DNA from: Cantharellus purpuraceus
Lineage: Eukaryota; Basidiomycota; Agaricomycetes; Cantharellales; Hydnaceae
DNA: 64,000 bases
Direction of reading: 5' to 3'
NCBI GenBank assembly: GCA_025174535.1
Contig: JALBUN010000023.1
Span: 3,100,001 to 3,164,000, forward strand
The notes under the pieces are model-generated. The model ran no database searches and was not told the origin of the DNA. It saw only the letters and a program-made list of their open reading frames with translations. The first letter of the stretch is position 1; every line of letters begins with the position of its first letter. Positions 36,287-47,987 of this stretch are shown piece after piece. The translations under genes and the position numbers were made by a program.

Positions 36287-38475
36287 ATGTCTGCCCAGCC
36301 ATCGGTCGTTCTCACCATAGCTGGTACTGATCCTTCTGGAGGTGCTGGCATTCAGGCAAGTCATACAATCTGAGTTACCTTTTTATCCTCAACTACATCC
36401 AGGCTGATCTAAAAACGTTTACCTCCTTGCATTGTTATGGAACAAGTGTCACGACGGCTCTCGTCGCACAAAATACGATGGGTGTGCAAGACGTACACGC
36501 GCCACCCATCGCATTTGTCGAAAAACAAGTTCGGGCGTGTTCGTGTATTTCACGCCTGACCCAAGGTTTACTCAAGTTTCTAGTTACGGTCCGTCCTGGA
36601 TGACTTTGGCGTCGACGCGTTGAAAACGGGGATGCTCTTCAACGCAGAAACTGCTGCAACTGTTGTATCCACTTTGCAATTGTACTACCCCTCAGGCGTG
36701 CCCTCTCTTGTCGTTGACCCGGTCTGTGTTTCGACGTCTGGACATACCCTGCTTAATCCTGAGGCGCTGTCGATTTTACGCGACGATCTTCTGCCTATGG
36801 CAACTATAGTAACTCCCAACAAGCTCGAAGCCGAGCTTCTTCTTTCTGGAGATATCAAGATTTCTTCTGTTGGGGATATGTTGTCGGCGGCAAAGGCAAT
36901 ATCCTCCTTCGGATCAAAGGCGGTACTGATAAAAGGAGGACACATGATAACCTCCGCTTCAGAGATACGCAGTATCTTGAGGCCTGGTATTGACATAGAC
37001 TGGGCGGAAGGTTGCATGAGCTCCCCTCACAGTATTCTAATTTTGGAGGCCAACCGGCGGCAACAAGTCCACCAATCTCAAGTCTTATCAGACAAATCAC
37101 ACCCAATGGTCGTGGATGTTCTTTATCAAGCCTCATTCCCGGACGCATACACACTCTTTGTACGACCTCGGATGGAGAGTAAGAATACACATGGAACAGG
37201 CTGCACACTCAGCGCAGCGTTGGTTTGCGAGTTGGCCGATGGAAAGACAGGTCATCGCATAATTGAATTTGTTTTATTGTGAATCCTGACGTTATGGAAC
37301 TGTGTCAGTCCTGGAGGCAACACGGGCGGCCACCAAGTACACTTACCTTGGAATTGCTACAGCTTTCCCATTGGGTAAAGGCAATGGTCCTTTGAATCAC
37401 CTGCATAACATTATAGATCGACAGTTGCCACTGTGTGTACTTGTCGTTCTTCGTTAATGGAATATCGATATCTCTTTCTAATGTAATGTCGCTTCTAGGC
37501 CAAATTCCTGTAATCCGTATCCCTTCATATCAGCTATGATACTCGGCTCTTACGATACTTGGCAACAATACGTAAAGCATCCATTTGTTCGGGCTCTCGG
37601 TGCTGGGACACTGCCTAAGGAAAACTTCGTCCACTTCATAAAGTAAATTATCATTTGAGTTTCAGCTCCTATCTTTCGGTTGTTTTGAGATCCGTATAGA
37701 CAGGATTACCACTATCTCAAATATTACGGCCGAGTCCACGGGTGATTAATGCTTCCTCTTGTTCTTGACGCCGCACTAACCTGCGACATCCCTACAGCCT
37801 CATTGCCGCCAAGTCGACCTCGTTTGATTCCATGAAGTCCTGTGCCGAAATAATGCTGGCCGTGGCCCGCGAGGCGGTTTCCCATGTGGCGCTCTGTGAA
37901 TCTTTCGAAGTGACCTTGGACGAACTTGTGAGTGCAGTAGAATCCCCTTTGACGACCGCGTACGGTGCATATCTCATTGATATTGGCTTGAGGGTGAGTA
38001 GTCTATGATGCGAGGCACCTGACCATTAAATTCTCACGGTTTCTTAAGGGGGATGAAACGTTGCTGTTGGTAGCTGTAGCTGCATGCTTATTGGGTTATG
38101 GGGAAGTTGGGCTTTGGCTACAAAACGAAGCAAAGCGGGAAGAGAGCGGTGTCTCCACGGAAGGAAATCCCTATAGACGATGGATCGAGGTATATCATGA
38201 TTATTATCGATGCGACAGAGCAGACCGCTGAGCCAATGGATTCGTAGGAGTACGCTGGCACAAATTATCAAGAGGCTGTTCGTGTTGGTATCGGTAAGAA
38301 TAAATACTTTTCCATTGGGGCCACTCGTTGATGTTTAAATCAACTAGATACGATAGAAGCGCGTATTGCAGAGTGTTCTCCGAGCCCAAGGCAATTTTCA
38401 GATATGCGCATGGTTTGGGAGCGATGTACGAGACTTGAGATCGCTTTCTGGGACATGGCTCTGGGATTGCATTGA
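36287..38475 (+). CDS. THI20: THI20-type HMP-P kinase fused to TenA
   Basis: Bifunctional thiamine-pathway enzyme of 560 residues, close to yeast Thi20. The N-terminal half is the hydroxymethylpyrimidine/HMP-phosphate kinase: VLTIAGTDPSGGAGIQADLKT, VDALKTGML, VVDPVCVSTSG, LLPMATIVTPNKLEAELL, VLIKGGH and NTHGTGCTLSAAL (anion hole and catalytic region). The C-terminal half is TenA/thiaminase II-like: YDTWQQYVKHPFVRALGAGTL, NFVHFIKQDYHYLKYYGRVHG and a last helix ending LEIAFWDMAL. Ten exons: 36287-36355, 36403-36528, 36584-37250, 37309-37432, 37499-37642, 37700-37741, 37798-37993, 38049-38189, 38248-38293, 38348-38475; phases all agree. Intron 1 (36356-36402) has a consensus GC donor, CAG|GCAAGT. 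The stretch after GGH (about residues 175-215) is longer than in bacterial ThiD. Confidence 0.95.
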
Positions 38476-38731
38476 AGGAAGACTGGAACGCCCATCTGGA
38501 ATATATATACCTATCCTCAAGTCAATTTATGTTAATAAATTTCCGCTATCTTGTGTGAATTACACCTGCTCATAAAAATAGCCAAGGCTCCAAAATGAGG
38601 TATGAAAACACTGGCAGTACTTGTCTTTGCACTAAACAGGAGCAGCCTATTCCGTTGCCGGACTGACAGTGTTTTACATAACATTCAAACCCCGCAATCA
38701 CACTGATCATTTCGAATTCGATCCATCCATT

Positions 38732-39473
38732 ATGTCCATCGCCGAGGACGCAATTATTGATCCACCCCATGCTTCGAATACAACAACGATACCTCGAGCT
38801 TTGAGCTCTGTTCAAGAGCGTCGGCTAACAGACTATCTCGACGATAAAATCCTTGAAGTTCAGCGCGAATACAAAAAACGGCAAGCCTGCGCTCGTCAAT
38901 CTTATGGGCCAAACGTCTCATCGCCAGTGTCTAATCAGAAACTATGAAACGTCATCATTGCGGACGCTTTCGGCTTACCTGGCAGCCATTCACCCCCTAT
39001 TGACATTAATCCTCATGATACCTCCTATTGAAGCATCTGTCCATTTACGTGCCTCGCTTCTCTTACGTCTCACCGGGGAAATCCTGGAGTGCATTCCAGG
39101 ATATGCGCCAAATTCGGATCTCTCGGAGTCCCTGGATATGTTGGACGAACTGGATCGTGGCTGGCTTGCCGTGCTTCGTTCCCAAACCTGGAACGTGGAA
39201 TCTCGACAGGGTGTGGATTTGATTCTCCCTTCAAGTACACACCTTCGCTCGGTGCCGGTTAGTCAGACGGACCGCACCAGACTGCGTAGTCTTCTGATTT
39301 TGGGCACTAACAAGCTAGAACAATGGCTGGATGAAGTGCCTGTAACCTTGCCAGAAGAGAATACTGAGGAAGCACAAGCAAGGCAGGTACTGGAAGTGTG
39401 GCAGAGATTTGATGATTTGTTTCATAATACACTGTCCGAGATGGGAGAATTGCATGGTACAAGGACTTTGTAA
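38732..39473 (+). CDS. uncharacterised fungal protein
   Basis: I do not recognise a named family. Two exons, 38732-38880 and 38939-39473, give about 227 residues; the single intron (38881-38938) is GC-AG (CG|GCAAGC) and restores an open frame that otherwise ends at 38945. The protein begins MSIAEDAIIDPPHASNTTTI, then LSSVQERRLTDYLDDKILEV, an apolar stretch (LRTLSAYLAAIHPLLTLIL), LLLRLTGEILECIPGY, and a helical C-terminus (EAQARQVLEVWQRFDDLFHNTL). No signal peptide or clear membrane span. Regular helical periodicity and sense codon use make it look genuine. Tail-to-tail with the P450 gene, 124 bp apart. Confidence 0.75.
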
Positions 39474-39597
39474 TGGAACAGTAGGATACACAGGGAAACT
39501 AAATATCATGACTTTGCTATCGTAGTCCACCCAGAAGTCTAAATAAGTGCGGGCTTTTCGGAGCACATCTTTTTGGTTTGCGTGCTGAGCCTCTCAA

Positions 39598-40833
39598 TCA
39601 CAACCTCCTGATGATCTTCCAGCCTTCCCAGCCTTCCCGACCGCCCTGGGAACCACCACGAATCAGCTCGATATCGCCCCTTTCTACCATACCTCCAACA
39701 ATCAACCCGGCCAAACGTGGCGCCACGGAAGAGGCTACGCACTTCAATGGACCAACTCCGAATGGCATGAAACTCTCCCTTTGTGCTTCCGTGGTGGCCC
39801 TATGACGGAGGGGATCAAACTCGTGGGGTGAAGGACCCCAGACGGACGACCGTTGGAGCGCCTCAATATCAGCTGCAACAATGTTGCTGCAGCTCACAGA
39901 AACACAGTTGAACCCGACCGCTGTAAACAGACGACGTCGGATCCAGGATGGAATTGTCGACACTCTGTCTTGAACCCGCTTTATACGCTTTGTCGGGGGG
40001 TGAAGACGTAATACCTCCTGCATAAAATGCTGGGCACTCGGTGTCCCCAAGGGCCCTGGTTTCTTGAAGTGCATGGCAGTGGGTTTGTCTAAAAAGTCCA
40101 AGAAGGGTTGCGAATATTCGGGAGATCCTTCGATGTACGTGAAGGCATGGGCAACAAGTCGCCAAAGCGTTTCATACGCAGGTAAGAGAATCTCGAGCGG
40201 ATTCTGACCGAATGGATCCGCGGGATTATCGGGGACCCATGCATGAAGAGACTGCTTAATGCGAACTAGTACCGGTGAGGTAGGACTAAATGTAGGCGAT
40301 TTTGAGGCTGTCCAAAGTGTATTGATCCCTTCGGTCACGAACTGAACATCGGCGGCCTCTGGGAAAGGGATGTCATGATTGAAAAATGCCGCTAGGACAG
40401 TGACGAACACGACAGTCTGCATGTATGTCGCGTAATCGCCCATAGGATCTTCCGAGAGATAAAAATCGACGACCCTTTTGATTGCACCAGCCAACATTTG
40501 CCACGTCTCCAGAGTGTCGAGGTTCCGGAGCCGGGTCATTGCATGTTTCCGGAATGTAAGGCGAACGTTAGTTGAGGGGTTTGTGAATGTGCTATTGCGA
40601 ATTCCAAATGCACGGATGAGCCGTGCATTCGGCAGGGCACGGCGATGAAGGAGAATCGATATGGGTGTACCAGGCGGGTCGAGCAGCAGCCGAATCGACT
40701 CGCATGTCACCACGGGCATGGTCTGTGGTGGCCTTTTGCAAGGTCTCCAAATGCAAAAGGAGAGATAGAGAATGGTGTACGCTATAGCCAGCGTTAGCAG
40801 TGTGAATATCGCTATGAAACCCATAGAGACCAT
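39598..40833 (-). CDS. atypical single-exon cytochrome P450
   Basis: A 411-residue uninterrupted frame, unusual among its intron-rich neighbours. An N-terminal membrane anchor (GFIAIFTLLTLAIAYTILYL) is followed by a P450-like body with the K-helix ExxR (EVLRLHPPTKRI) and a heme loop FMPFGVGPLKCVASSVAPR (F-G-x-G-x-x-x-C with Cys as likely heme ligand). Deviations: Lys where Arg is usual and Ala for the Gly after Cys+1 in the loop, no A/G-G-x-D/E-T-T/S oxygen-activation motif in the expected I-helix (that place reads LLPAYETLW), and about 100 residues shorter than typical fungal P450s. It may be an atypical enzyme, or a non-catalytic or decaying one. ER membrane location inferred from the anchor. 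Confidence 0.8.
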   Translation of the reverse strand: MVSMGFIAIFTLLTLAIAYTILYLSFCIWRPCKRPPQTMPVVTCESIRLLLDPPGTPISILLHRRALPNARLIRAFGIRNSTFTNPSTNVRLTFRKHAMTRLRNLDTLETWQMLAGAIKRVVDFYLSEDPMGDYATYMQTVVFVTVLAAFFNHDIPFPEAADVQFVTEGINTLWTASKSPTFSPTSPVLVRIKQSLHAWVPDNPADPFGQNPLEILLPAYETLWRLVAHAFTYIEGSPEYSQPFLDFLDKPTAMHFKKPGPLGTPSAQHFMQEVLRLHPPTKRIKRVQDRVSTIPSWIRRRLFTAVGFNCVSVSCSNIVAADIEALQRSSVWGPSPHEFDPLRHRATTEAQRESFMPFGVGPLKCVASSVAPRLAGLIVGGMVERGDIELIRGGSQGGREGWEGWKIIRRL

Positions 40834-43800
40834 ACAACCATGGTGATTCGGACCTTATAGGTTCGAGCTCAACCGCAAAAATTCGAAATACCCACATACT
40901 ACCCACGCAGTGCAGCATAGCACAAGTGGCATTGATTGTGCATCAGACCAAAACAGAAGTTATGGGGGGGGAGTAAACTTTAAACTTTACTGTCTGGTAA
41001 TGACACCTAGTGCCAACATGCTTCCAATGATCAGAGCAATCCAGGCATTCATATAGAGCGATTGTACCGGTCCAACGGGAACCCGGGCAAGGCAAGGCTA
41101 ACGGCGGTGGAAAACTGGCAAATTCGGCTTTGTGTATGTGAGGACGGAGTGATGGCATGAGGAGGAATGCTCACTTGTGGCGAGTCGTGTGTTAATGTGC
41201 ATAGCGTTTTCCAGCTTATACTGATTTGCCCTGTAAATGAATGAACTCCCCAAGAGGATTGCCACAGGGAAGTTAGCGTCATAATCAGGCATTTGGCTGT
41301 TCAACAAGAACATGCCACCAAGGACCATCCATCATAGAGGATAGCCGCTCTTTCCGCCTTGGTAGGTTAAGCAGTGCCAAATCAGCGAGTCGAGAACGCC
41401 GGTTACCTATTGCAAGTGTTACTAATTGTCATGGCACGATGCCGACTTGCGCCTTGAGATCGCTGCTTATTGATGGTCTTCAAGAAACGAGTTAGACCAC
41501 CGCCCATTCCCAAATGGAGTCGCAAGGTAAATCCCGACCCAAGCGTAATTCAGAGGTGTCGACATCGGTCCTCAGGCCTACTAGGCCTGAGGATGTGACA
41601 AAGTACGTGCTTTCCACTGTATCCAAATGCCCGGGACACTGCTCGATTGTGGCCACTTTGAGGGCTCTATTGGCGCCGGTAATGAACTGCACCGCAGGAA
41701 TCGACCTTGCAGGTGAAATGCCGGCCCCTGTATAGAAGCACCGCTGGTGCGGAGGTAGAATGAACCGGATCGCCAACAAACCTGCATGCATGCCCGAACA
41801 CGCTGTAAAACCTCTGCCAGTCAAAACGCGATTCCAAATCCGTCGGCGTGCCCATTCCGTTACTCCTTGCGTAATGGCACAAGCCGAAGGGTGGCCATGA
41901 ATATGAAAGCGCTCTTGGATGACAAAAGTCTGTCTTGATAGCACATTCAAGGTGATGAGCACAGGCCGATAGCGCATCCATATGAAAGCAGAGAAGTAGC
42001 GAAGTCCTGTGCAGGTGGGCGTTGGCACCGATGTCATCTCAAGATCACAAGACCGGTCATTGCATGTTCCAACTGACGTACCTTAGCCAGTACAGGGAGG
42101 CCTGCCCGTTCATGCCGGTACGGATCACATGACGAGACAAATAACACTACTACAGCGGTTTTGTTCATAAAGCCTGGTTCTACATGTTGTACAACAAGAA
42201 ATGGTAGAACAACTGGGTAGTTCTCCAAGCAGTATAAGCAGAGAATTGTGGCCCGAGGCTTCGCGTGCACTGGCTCAGTAGTGCCAACTGAAAGGTGGGG
42301 TTCCTTCCATTGAACCGATGACCTGAAGGTGTGGGGCTCAGCTAGAACTTCAAGGCGCCAATTTCATAGTGAATGAGATGGCACCCGCAGCACTGCCGCA
42401 ACTAGTCGGAGCTGGTCGACGACATTTGCCACAACAGCCATCTTTGCTGCCTTTCAGATCTATGACGCTAAGCGGCTATATATTAGATTTGTAGATGTGG
42501 TGCGAGAGTGGGAATGTTCATTCATCCACTCCTTAAGTCTGAAGTATGAAATAGCTATTGTCCTCTTTATTCCCTCCCATTCCATTATCCCTTATCTCCC
42601 CTTGTCTACGCGTACTGCTGCGGGTCGTATGCGTCTGCGTCCACTTGGTTCGGTTTAATAACAGGCGTGACCATGACATCGGCGGCTTGCTGTTCACTAA
42701 GAGTTCAGTGAGGGAAGATACTAAATTTGGAACAGTTTGACACATGCCTTCAAGCTTCAAGATGGGCATCGCAACATTCGCACGCGGTCACCCACCATTA
42801 ATGTTGTGCAGCATGCTGCTGCTTGGATTTCACCAGAGTTCTTCAGTAAAATATTCTCGAGGAATCCACGATCCAATATAATGCATTCTTCATTGGCACG
42901 ACTTGCGCGTGTAAGTATAATATCACCATGTGATGCCATACACCGATGCGAATGTTGCCCTCGCATATCTTGAATCATGCGAGCTTGTACGATCCTTCAA
43001 TAATGACTCAAAGCCTTATCATCAAGTCGCTCACCGCTCTACGTTCACCATCCGCTGGCCCACAATCATTCGGGAGTCAATTGCGAAATGCTGGAAATTT
43101 GTGGTGTTGCGAATACCGATGATCAATTCGTTCGCGAGAACCGCTGCCTTCCGAGTATGAAGGACATGTCCAGCCTAAAACGTCTGGAAATTCCGGCATT
43201 CAATGCAATCCATCCTTCAATCCTAGTGATATTATGCCGATCCATCAAGGGGCACCCCACCCCGCTTCGTGCCTCCCCGGCAACACACTCCAGTCGATCT
43301 GAAAAGCAACCTCAACACGACCCAGCCGGGCACCAACATCACATCCACCCCTATAATCCGACCCCGTCACCCACCACATAGTTACTATCTCTATATAGCA
43401 GTCACATGAGCTCCCTGAATTGGTGATATGGGGGGTTGACTGCGCCTGGAGAACCAGGCGCGGGATCCCTACGCAGCAAGAGGAATAAACCCAGGGTGCA
43501 GGCAACCCCTAAGGGCGATAGGTTCAGAACCGCGTCACCAGCCATTGAATTGGCCAAATGCACGGCTCATAAACATATCTATTTCATGCTTTCTACTACC
43601 CCAATTTCACCTAATCTACAATGACGCCTCATAGTCAACGGTCCCGGCTTCATCTCAGTTCATGTAGCAGTAACGGTGTACCATAAGCGCACCAGCGCTT
43701 CAAGCACCTTGATTGAAAAAAAAAAAAACCCCTGGCGATATCGTCGCTGAATGTCTCCATGTGGTTGAGCCAGGTTTTCCGTCGCAGCCCCGACTGGAAA

Positions 43801-44880
43801 GTTGCCTCTCTTTGGCGTGGCATTTTGTGAAGAATGCTCCTAAAATTCATATCCTTGGCCTAATACGCCATGCCTGGGCTGTTTACAGCTTGACCGGCCA
43901 TATTGCCCATCAGAAACTTATTGCCATCACCTTGCTCTCTCAGGTTGGCGAATCACTCAAAAGCCTCCATATAACAGGTCTGAAAAGATAGCCCGCATGC
44001 ATGCGTTTCGTAGACCGACTCGCTATCGCTCTCACTATATCAATTAGCGTCCACTCTAGAGAAACTGGCCCTTACTTCTCCACCACCGGCACCGGCCCGG
44101 GGGATAGCAACACCTAGAAGTTGTTCACCTCTCCGAAGCCTATAAAGTTGTTTTGTCCGAATGTATTTCTCCACTGCCACCCTGCTGGGGACTTTGATGG
44201 TCGTGGATCATGATGCACGTTCCACATCAGATATTCAACAGCTGCATGAACGTCTACCCTTTTGTCAGGAATCTGGCCATAAAAGTGACGAGACATGCAC
44301 GGGACATGCGGGATAGATTTTCTTTAGATGTGGTAGGGAAATCTAGAATATGTCCCAAGACCGTGGTGAAAGCGGGGAAGGTCACGTAGGGCACGTATCG
44401 ACTTATAGATGCGTTTGACATAGTGAACGATGCATAAAGTTAACAATTTGATGCAGCTTCATACCGTTACTGGCCAAGATCAATTTATTATCGCTTTGGG
44501 AATTATTTTCTCGGAGGTTCTTTAATTCGAGGGGATCACTGCACGGATGATCCTTATACTTCTGGTAGCCAAGTTGGTGGTGGCCTTCCACTGGCAGCAA
44601 CAGTCCACTCTGACTTCGGTCGCGATTATAGACCCGTATAAAATCATTCCAAAATAAAAAATGTATGATAGTATCACTAGTATTACGATTATAGTAACAT
44701 GGTCTACAATGGCGATCGATTGCCCTTGAGTACACAACACTATTGATTCATAAACATAGCAAGAAATGTCAGCTAAGAGATGCATGAAAGGATGGTCGTG
44801 AGGGATACAAAGTTATGAAGAAATTTGAAATCTAAGTCTTAGGTTCCGGTTGTCGATGCCATGTAAGAGGATGCAAGACA
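40834..44880. other. 4-kb interval without a confident gene
   Basis: Between the divergent-side start of the P450 (40833, minus) and the 3' end of the methyltransferase gene. Minus-strand frames at 41492-42037, 42034-42270 and 41098-41328 have hydrophobic stretches and some splice-like GT..AG pairs (for example GTACGT near 42081), so a decayed or divergent gene at 41.0-42.3 kb is possible, but I could not assemble or recognise one. An A12 run lies near 43715. Confidence 0.4.
41570..41594. repeat. 25-nt palindrome
   Basis: TCCTCAGGCCTA, one C, then the exact reverse complement TAGGCCTGAGGA: twelve perfect base pairs around a single central base. Confidence 0.9.
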
Positions 44881-47592
44881 CTATTTCCATCCGCTATACA
44901 CTCTAATGAGCCTCACCGGGACGTGGGAGTTGGCAGAAAATGTAGTTGCAAGGGGAGATGTGAGACCATCTTCGATCTTCTGCAGTCTATTGGTTGTACG
45001 ATACGGATACGATCGAGGCGCTGTGCCGATCGATTTGTGATTATGAGCATTGTCGTCGTCGTCGAAACTTCGTTGCGGAAGGTTGAGACGTCTCAACATC
45101 GCACTGAAACCCAATCAGCTTAGAGAGATATACATGAGTGGTGAAGTTAATGCAGGCTCACCTCTCAAAGTCCCAGAACATATCATCGAAAGCGCGTTGT
45201 TGATTGTTCCATTCACACGATAGCTCGTCGAACCGCTGCCTCTCATCCAGTAGCAAATCCTCCTTGATCTGTAGAGATTCCAATTCAGGGCATTTTTTCA
45301 GGTTGTGAGCACGAATGGCCTCCTTCGCCGCTAGAATGCTTTGCATATTTCGGGTAATATGTGCGTTAAGTTCAGTCGGTGGGAATGGGATGAAGCGTCC
45401 GGGATGCACATCAAGACCATAAGGTTGGTGTGTTGCCTGTTTGGTGGCCTTGTTGTAACGCTGAATGTCTTGTTAGCCTTGGGACGAAGACGAGCCTGAG
45501 CACAACATACCTGCTCTTCACTACGATCATCTAGGTGATCGGGATCTTGTCCAGACGAGCAGCTCACTCCAGAAGAATAGCTCACTCCAGAACTCACACT
45601 CCCGGATCGAGATCTTGATTTTGTCGACGTTACAGAACGATGCTTCTCATGGGCAGGATCCAATGCAAGACCCATAAGTTTCGCTGCCTTTTGTGGCATC
45701 CCTTCGCTCGGTATTAAGGCCCCGTGAATGTCCAACGAGACAGGCCTTGTTTTCGATATGGCAATAGGAAAGTTATCTTCGTGAAACGCATTGAACCACC
45801 GACTGAGTTTTTCATTCATGAAATGGCCGCTCGTGTTGAGCAGGAGGTTGCGAGTTTTCAGCATATCCATAAACTGTGTCTCAAGCATCTCACATGCAAT
45901 GCGCTGCTCCGGGGACAGTATCTCTGGGGCGGGACCTAACAAGAAATCATCGTCAATTATCTCCACCCAGCCGCCGCGTCTGAGGACTCGGTTAACTTCT
46001 TGAAACACGAAGTCCCACTAGCAAGAGTGGCTGTCAGTCATGTTCAACAAGGTACGGAGGGTTCTGCAGACCTTGTCTTCTGGAATGGCCCACTTAAGAT
46101 TAGCCATTCTAACCAAGTCGAATTTCTCGTCCAGATAAGGCAATTTATCATGGAGAAAGTTGCAGTACGTGAACTTGAGATTGTGCCCGAGGTCTCCAAG
46201 CTTGGTTTGAAGCTGCTCAGGCGAAGGGTGGAGACTTTGGAGGTCAAGCCCATAGAATCTCGTATTCCTCCAACACTGTGCAGCTTCTAACATCCATGTG
46301 CCATCGCCACATCCTAAATCAAGAACAACGGCTGGAGGCTTGTTGGAAGAATCGTCGTGGATACTCGGGCGATCGCACAATAGCTGTTTGACAAGGGCGT
46401 GCGAATGTCGATCGCTGCATAACCAAATTGTACCCATGTGACAGAGAATGGCTTGAAAGACTCACGTTTGGATGTTAACATTGTCGTAGGCAAGTGGATA
46501 AGGCACAACATCTCTGGGGTGGGCGCTTACATACGATCGGTTCACCCAGACGTGGTCCTTAAAGATGAATCTCCTTTCTTCTTCCCTCCTCTGATCATGT
46601 CGCAAGATCAGCTCTTCTGGTGTCAACTCCCAGCTCCTGGGACGATGAGATGCTGTCTCTTGGGTTTCGCCATCATCACGTTCTGGAACGCACTGCACCT
46701 CAGGCTCTGTATGAGTCGAGCTATCAGTAACTGAACGTGTACCCTTCATCTCCTGTTCCAAAAGCATGGCTCGCTGTTCAAGGTCCTGTCTTCGCCGTTC
46801 TGCCCAATCGAACTCGATATCCGGGGTATTCATGAAATATTCGAGAGCGGGAGATGGAGCTAGTGACTTGAAAAGAGTCATTGCTCCACGGTGCGAGTGG
46901 GTTTTCTTGGGCTTGATTCGCAAAGATGCCCGTGGAGGGGAGAAGGAAGAGACAGATGATGGGGACTCTGACCCATGGGTAGGTGTACGCTCACGATGGC
47001 ACTTCGCAAGTGAGCCATCTGCATCGCAAAATAGACTGCAGCCCTTTGAGTTGACTCGATTGAGAAGTGGATGCCGCGCTGGAATACCTCCGAGTTCCTC
47101 ATCGTGCGTAGAAGCCGAATCCGAACTCGAACAAGAAGGGCGTGAATCAGTAGAAGACGCAGAGTCTCGTTGGCTGGAGCCAGGGAATGGTATTCGCATT
47201 CGATCAGAATCAGGTTGTAAAGCTCGACGGACAGATGCAGGTGTAACAGTTTGTGTACGGGCACGGCAGCGGGAGCGTTGTAAGAGCCTTTGGCAGTCGT
47301 CAGATTGCGGATGACACTCTTCCAAGGAACTCCGGGAGGATGAGGAAGTTGATTGGATGTCCAGTTCTAAGCGCGACTTCTGCCGTCTCAAGCTCTCCTC
47401 GGTACACGGAGAATTAGTCGGCCGCTGCCGATACTGAGGATGTAGAAACGCTGAGTCTGAAGGGGTGGCAGGATGTGAAGAGTTGATGGATGATTGCGAC
47501 GAGGAAGGAGATCTATGACCCGAAGTGCTGCGAGAGCGCTGCCACTGCCGCAGACTGTTGGGCTCGGTGGTGGTATGGGCGTCAGCACTCAT
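44881..47592 (-). CDS. SAM-dependent methyltransferase with long disordered N-terminus
   Basis: An 832-residue protein from exons 47592-46466, 46414-46072, 46017-45511, 45460-45162 and 45103-44881, phases consistent. Residues 1-375 are Ser/Arg/Pro-rich and low complexity. A Rossmann methyltransferase fold follows: motif I VVLDLGCGDGTWMLEAA (about 405-420), FYGLDLQSL, FDLVRMANLKWAIPEDKWDF and VNRVLRRGGWVEIIDDD. After it comes a Ser-rich linker, then a C-terminal helical part (about 670-760) with MQSILAAKEAIRAHNLKKC and ELSCEWNNQQRAFDDMFWDFE. Similar large methyltransferase proteins occur in Agaricomycetes with unknown substrates. The start at 47592 (MSADAHTTTEP) was chosen because the in-frame sequence upstream is not low complexity like the rest and reads as leader; that choice is moderate. 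Confidence 0.85.
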
Positions 47593-47987
47593 GCTTGCGT
47601 TTGTTATATAGGTACGCCTAGATATATCAAATAGAGTCCAGGGGTCAAGCGCCAACGAGTGGGATGGGCGGATACCCGAGCCGCTCACAAGTGGCGCTTG
47701 CTTCTTCGAACCAAAGCAAAGGCTGACAAGATCTTCAAGTCCTCGCCTACTTATCAGAGCATACAATCTCTTGTCTCAGTGCCTTGCGTAGCCAATAGGT
47801 TGCCACAAGATCAGGGGCAATGTGAAATATCAAGGCGGAGACGAGGCACAGAGAGCTATGATAGTTGACAGTTGACAATCGTTCCTGATGAGTCGAAGAG
47901 TGGTTACAGAAAGTCTAATGGAGACGTAATGGGCCGGAGACAATACAAGGTCACGCGTGACCAACTCGTAGACAATAAAGAAACAGG
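47593..47987. other. intergenic interval
   Basis: Promoter side of the methyltransferase and 3' side of SUV3. Nothing recognisable beyond that was seen. Confidence 0.4.

Noticed and set aside
36356..36402. Thiamine-pyrophosphate riboswitch in the first THI20 intron
   Set aside because: The intron is 47 nt, too short for the aptamer, and no conserved THI-element sequence was seen.
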